Shown: positions 61,251-64,000 of the stretch, in pieces
How positions within the stretch are numbered: the first letter of the stretch is position 1
Layout: every line of letters starts with the position of its first letter
Origin: Planctomycetota bacterium
Lineage (GTDB): Bacteria > Planctomycetota > PUPC01 > JACPCR01
Direction of reading: 5' to 3'
DNA: 64,000 nucleotides
NCBI GenBank assembly: GCA_027625095.1
Contig: JAQBXN010000004.1
Span: 62,001 to 126,000 of the forward strand
The notes under the pieces: model-generated
Told to the model about the DNA's origin: nothing
Databases searched by the model: none
Seen by the model: only the letters and a program-made list of their open reading frames with translations
Program-made: the position numbers and the translations under genes

Positions 61251-61585
61251 CCACTCCTGCAGGCTCGCGGAGGAATGAGAATATTGTCATTCTTGCCTGC
61301 CTGTTTCTGGGCATCGGCGCGGTTGGCCTTAAGGTATTCAGAAACAGTCGGCAAAGTCCGGCTTTTTCTTTGGAGCATGTCCAGCATAAAGTAAATCTTA
61401 ACAGCGCCCCTCAGTGGGAGCTGGAAGTTCTGCCATCCGTCGGCCCCAGCAGGGCCGCCAAGATCGTTGAATACCGTAAGGCTGGCGGCAAGTTTCATTC
61501 TGTTGAAGATCTGAAGAAGCTGGACGACCGGTTCTCCGAGGACGACATCCAGGCGATTCGCCCTCATGTAATCTTCGGTGATTAG
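61247..61585 (+). CDS. Membrane-anchored helix-hairpin-helix (ComEA-like) protein
   Basis: A 112-residue protein with one membrane helix at about 12-30 (NIVILACLFLGIGAVGLKVF) and a ComEA-type helix-hairpin-helix domain (KVNLNSAPQWELEVLPSVGPSRAAKIVEYRKAGGKF). Such domains bind DNA non-specifically, and in ComEA they serve DNA uptake in the periplasm. The first codon overlaps the lutB stop codon (ATGA), so expression is coupled to lutB. No other competence gene lies in the window. The small size is normal for this family. Confidence 0.85.
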   Translation: MTTPAGSRRNENIVILACLFLGIGAVGLKVFRNSRQSPAFSLEHVQHKVNLNSAPQWELEVLPSVGPSRAAKIVEYRKAGGKFHSVEDLKKLDDRFSEDDIQAIRPHVIFGD

Positions 61586-61637
61586 CAGGGATTCAGATCC
61601 ACCGCTGTTCGCCTGAACCATCAACCAAACCTCTCCC

Positions 61638-63677
<2,040 letters not shown>

Positions 63678-63748
63678 TAGTTAGAACTCCATTGATTCAA
63701 CCCAGACGGAAGCAAAGATCGTCTGGCTTGGGACTTACCTGGCGCACC

Positions 63749-64000
63749 ATGAACAAGATTACTACCACTTTCCTATTGATTTCATTCGTTTTGGCGAGGC
63801 CTGCATCCTCGTTCTTCAGTCTTGAGGAACTTGAGATCGCCCTGGCACACGAGCCTACAAACAAGCAACTCGTGATAGAAGTCGCACGACGATATCACGC
63901 TTTGATACTCAAAGCCCCGGACGTCGAAACCTGGAAGAAGGCCCTCAAGTACTATGATCTTTTGAATTCCGCATACAAAATCTACCGGATCAAGCGGGGC
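63749..64000 (+). CDS. Secreted helical/TPR-like protein, 5' part cut by window edge
   Basis: An open frame from the ATG at 63749 to the last base gives 84 residues: a signal peptide (KITTTFLLISFVLARPASS), then SLEELEIALAHEPTNKQLV and WKKALKYYDLLNSAYKIYR. The repeating pattern of helices looks like a tetratricopeptide repeat protein. The gene continues outside the window, so its full nature is unknown. A small CCAGACG/CGTCTGG inverted repeat lies in the gap after uvrB without a T-run. Confidence 0.7.
   Translation, partial: MNKITTTFLLISFVLARPASSFFSLEELEIALAHEPTNKQLVIEVARRYHALILKAPDVETWKKALKYYDLLNSAYKIYRIKRG

Noticed and set aside
63690..63720. Intrinsic terminator after uvrB
   Set aside because: A short CCAGACG/CGTCTGG pair exists but the stem is only seven bases and no T-run follows.

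Overview
The window is 64 kb of dense, mixed-strand bacterial chromosome with moderate GC. It holds about 47 supportable protein genes, one tRNA, one clear intrinsic terminator and several families of short intergenic repeats. I see no transposase, integrase, phage module or CRISPR array. The gene content points to the PVC superphylum (Planctomycetota, Verrucomicrobiota, Lentisphaerota) or a neighbouring candidate phylum. The evidence is a PVC-type 'membrane-bound dehydrogenase' propeller protein with HEAT and F5/8C domains, a sulfatase with an FGly motif, an SUMF1-fold protein, a heparinase II/III-like lyase, a bacterial CE15-type esterase, a type IV pilin-like pseudopilin, many secreted PQQ or CBM9 proteins, and a formaldehyde-activating enzyme. 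The phylum cannot be fixed from this sequence alone.

Layout. 1-4.8 kb: 5' part of a polytopic membrane protein (minus), a possible gene remnant, a GT-A-like glycosyltransferase, and a minus-strand operon of two zinc alcohol dehydrogenases plus a HAD phosphatase. 5-12.4 kb (plus): pseudopilin, a secreted M1-M28 double peptidase, a degenerate alpha/beta hydrolase, a membrane-anchored coiled-coil protein with a Tyr/Ser-rich stretch, and a low-complexity protein. 12.6-18.8 kb: a large heparinase-like protein, a transglutaminase-like protein, and an isolated fae gene ending in a strong terminator. 18.9-23 kb (minus): SUMF1-like protein, TPR membrane protein, lipoprotein, tRNA-Arg(CCT), apt and a sigma-70 factor with a good promoter. 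23.3-28.8 kb: SxtJ-like protein and carbamoyltransferase, an MFS exporter (minus), and a small membrane protein with a sodium:solute symporter. 29-31.3 kb (minus): cytoplasmic sulfatase and GT2.

31.5-36.6 kb is the most unusual locus: ExbB and ExbD overlap a 1314-residue protein with one N-terminal membrane anchor, a very long periplasmic coiled coil, a CBM9-like carbohydrate-binding domain and an Ig-like C-terminus. It looks like a proton-motive-force machine in which this protein takes the place of TonB or TolA. It is followed by a sorbitol-6-phosphate dehydrogenase-like SDR, a pyrimidine-nucleoside phosphorylase and a large secreted glycosidase-like protein with its own CBM9. 42.7-54.8 kb: secreted HEAT protein, a small secreted protein, CE15-like esterase, a Pro/Lys/Gln-rich membrane protein, a GT-C-like membrane protein, SGNH hydrolase, a mutarotase-GATase-like secreted protein and a PQQ propeller. 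54.9-64 kb (plus): tRNA-dihydrouridine synthase, the SGNH-propeller-HEAT-F5/8C giant overlapping lutB, a membrane helix-hairpin-helix protein, uvrB and the start of a secreted protein.

Taken together the accessory genes suggest a heterotroph attacking sulfated or uronate-containing polysaccharide: lyase, sulfatase, esterase, glycosidase-like protein, carbohydrate-binding modules, polyol/sugar dehydrogenases and symporter. Housekeeping genes (apt, sigma factor, dus, uvrB, tRNA-Arg) are interspersed. Many gene borders carry inverted pairs of seven-base tandem repeats (GGTTGAT, CAGGATT, AATGAGT). Several of these have entered the ends of coding regions.
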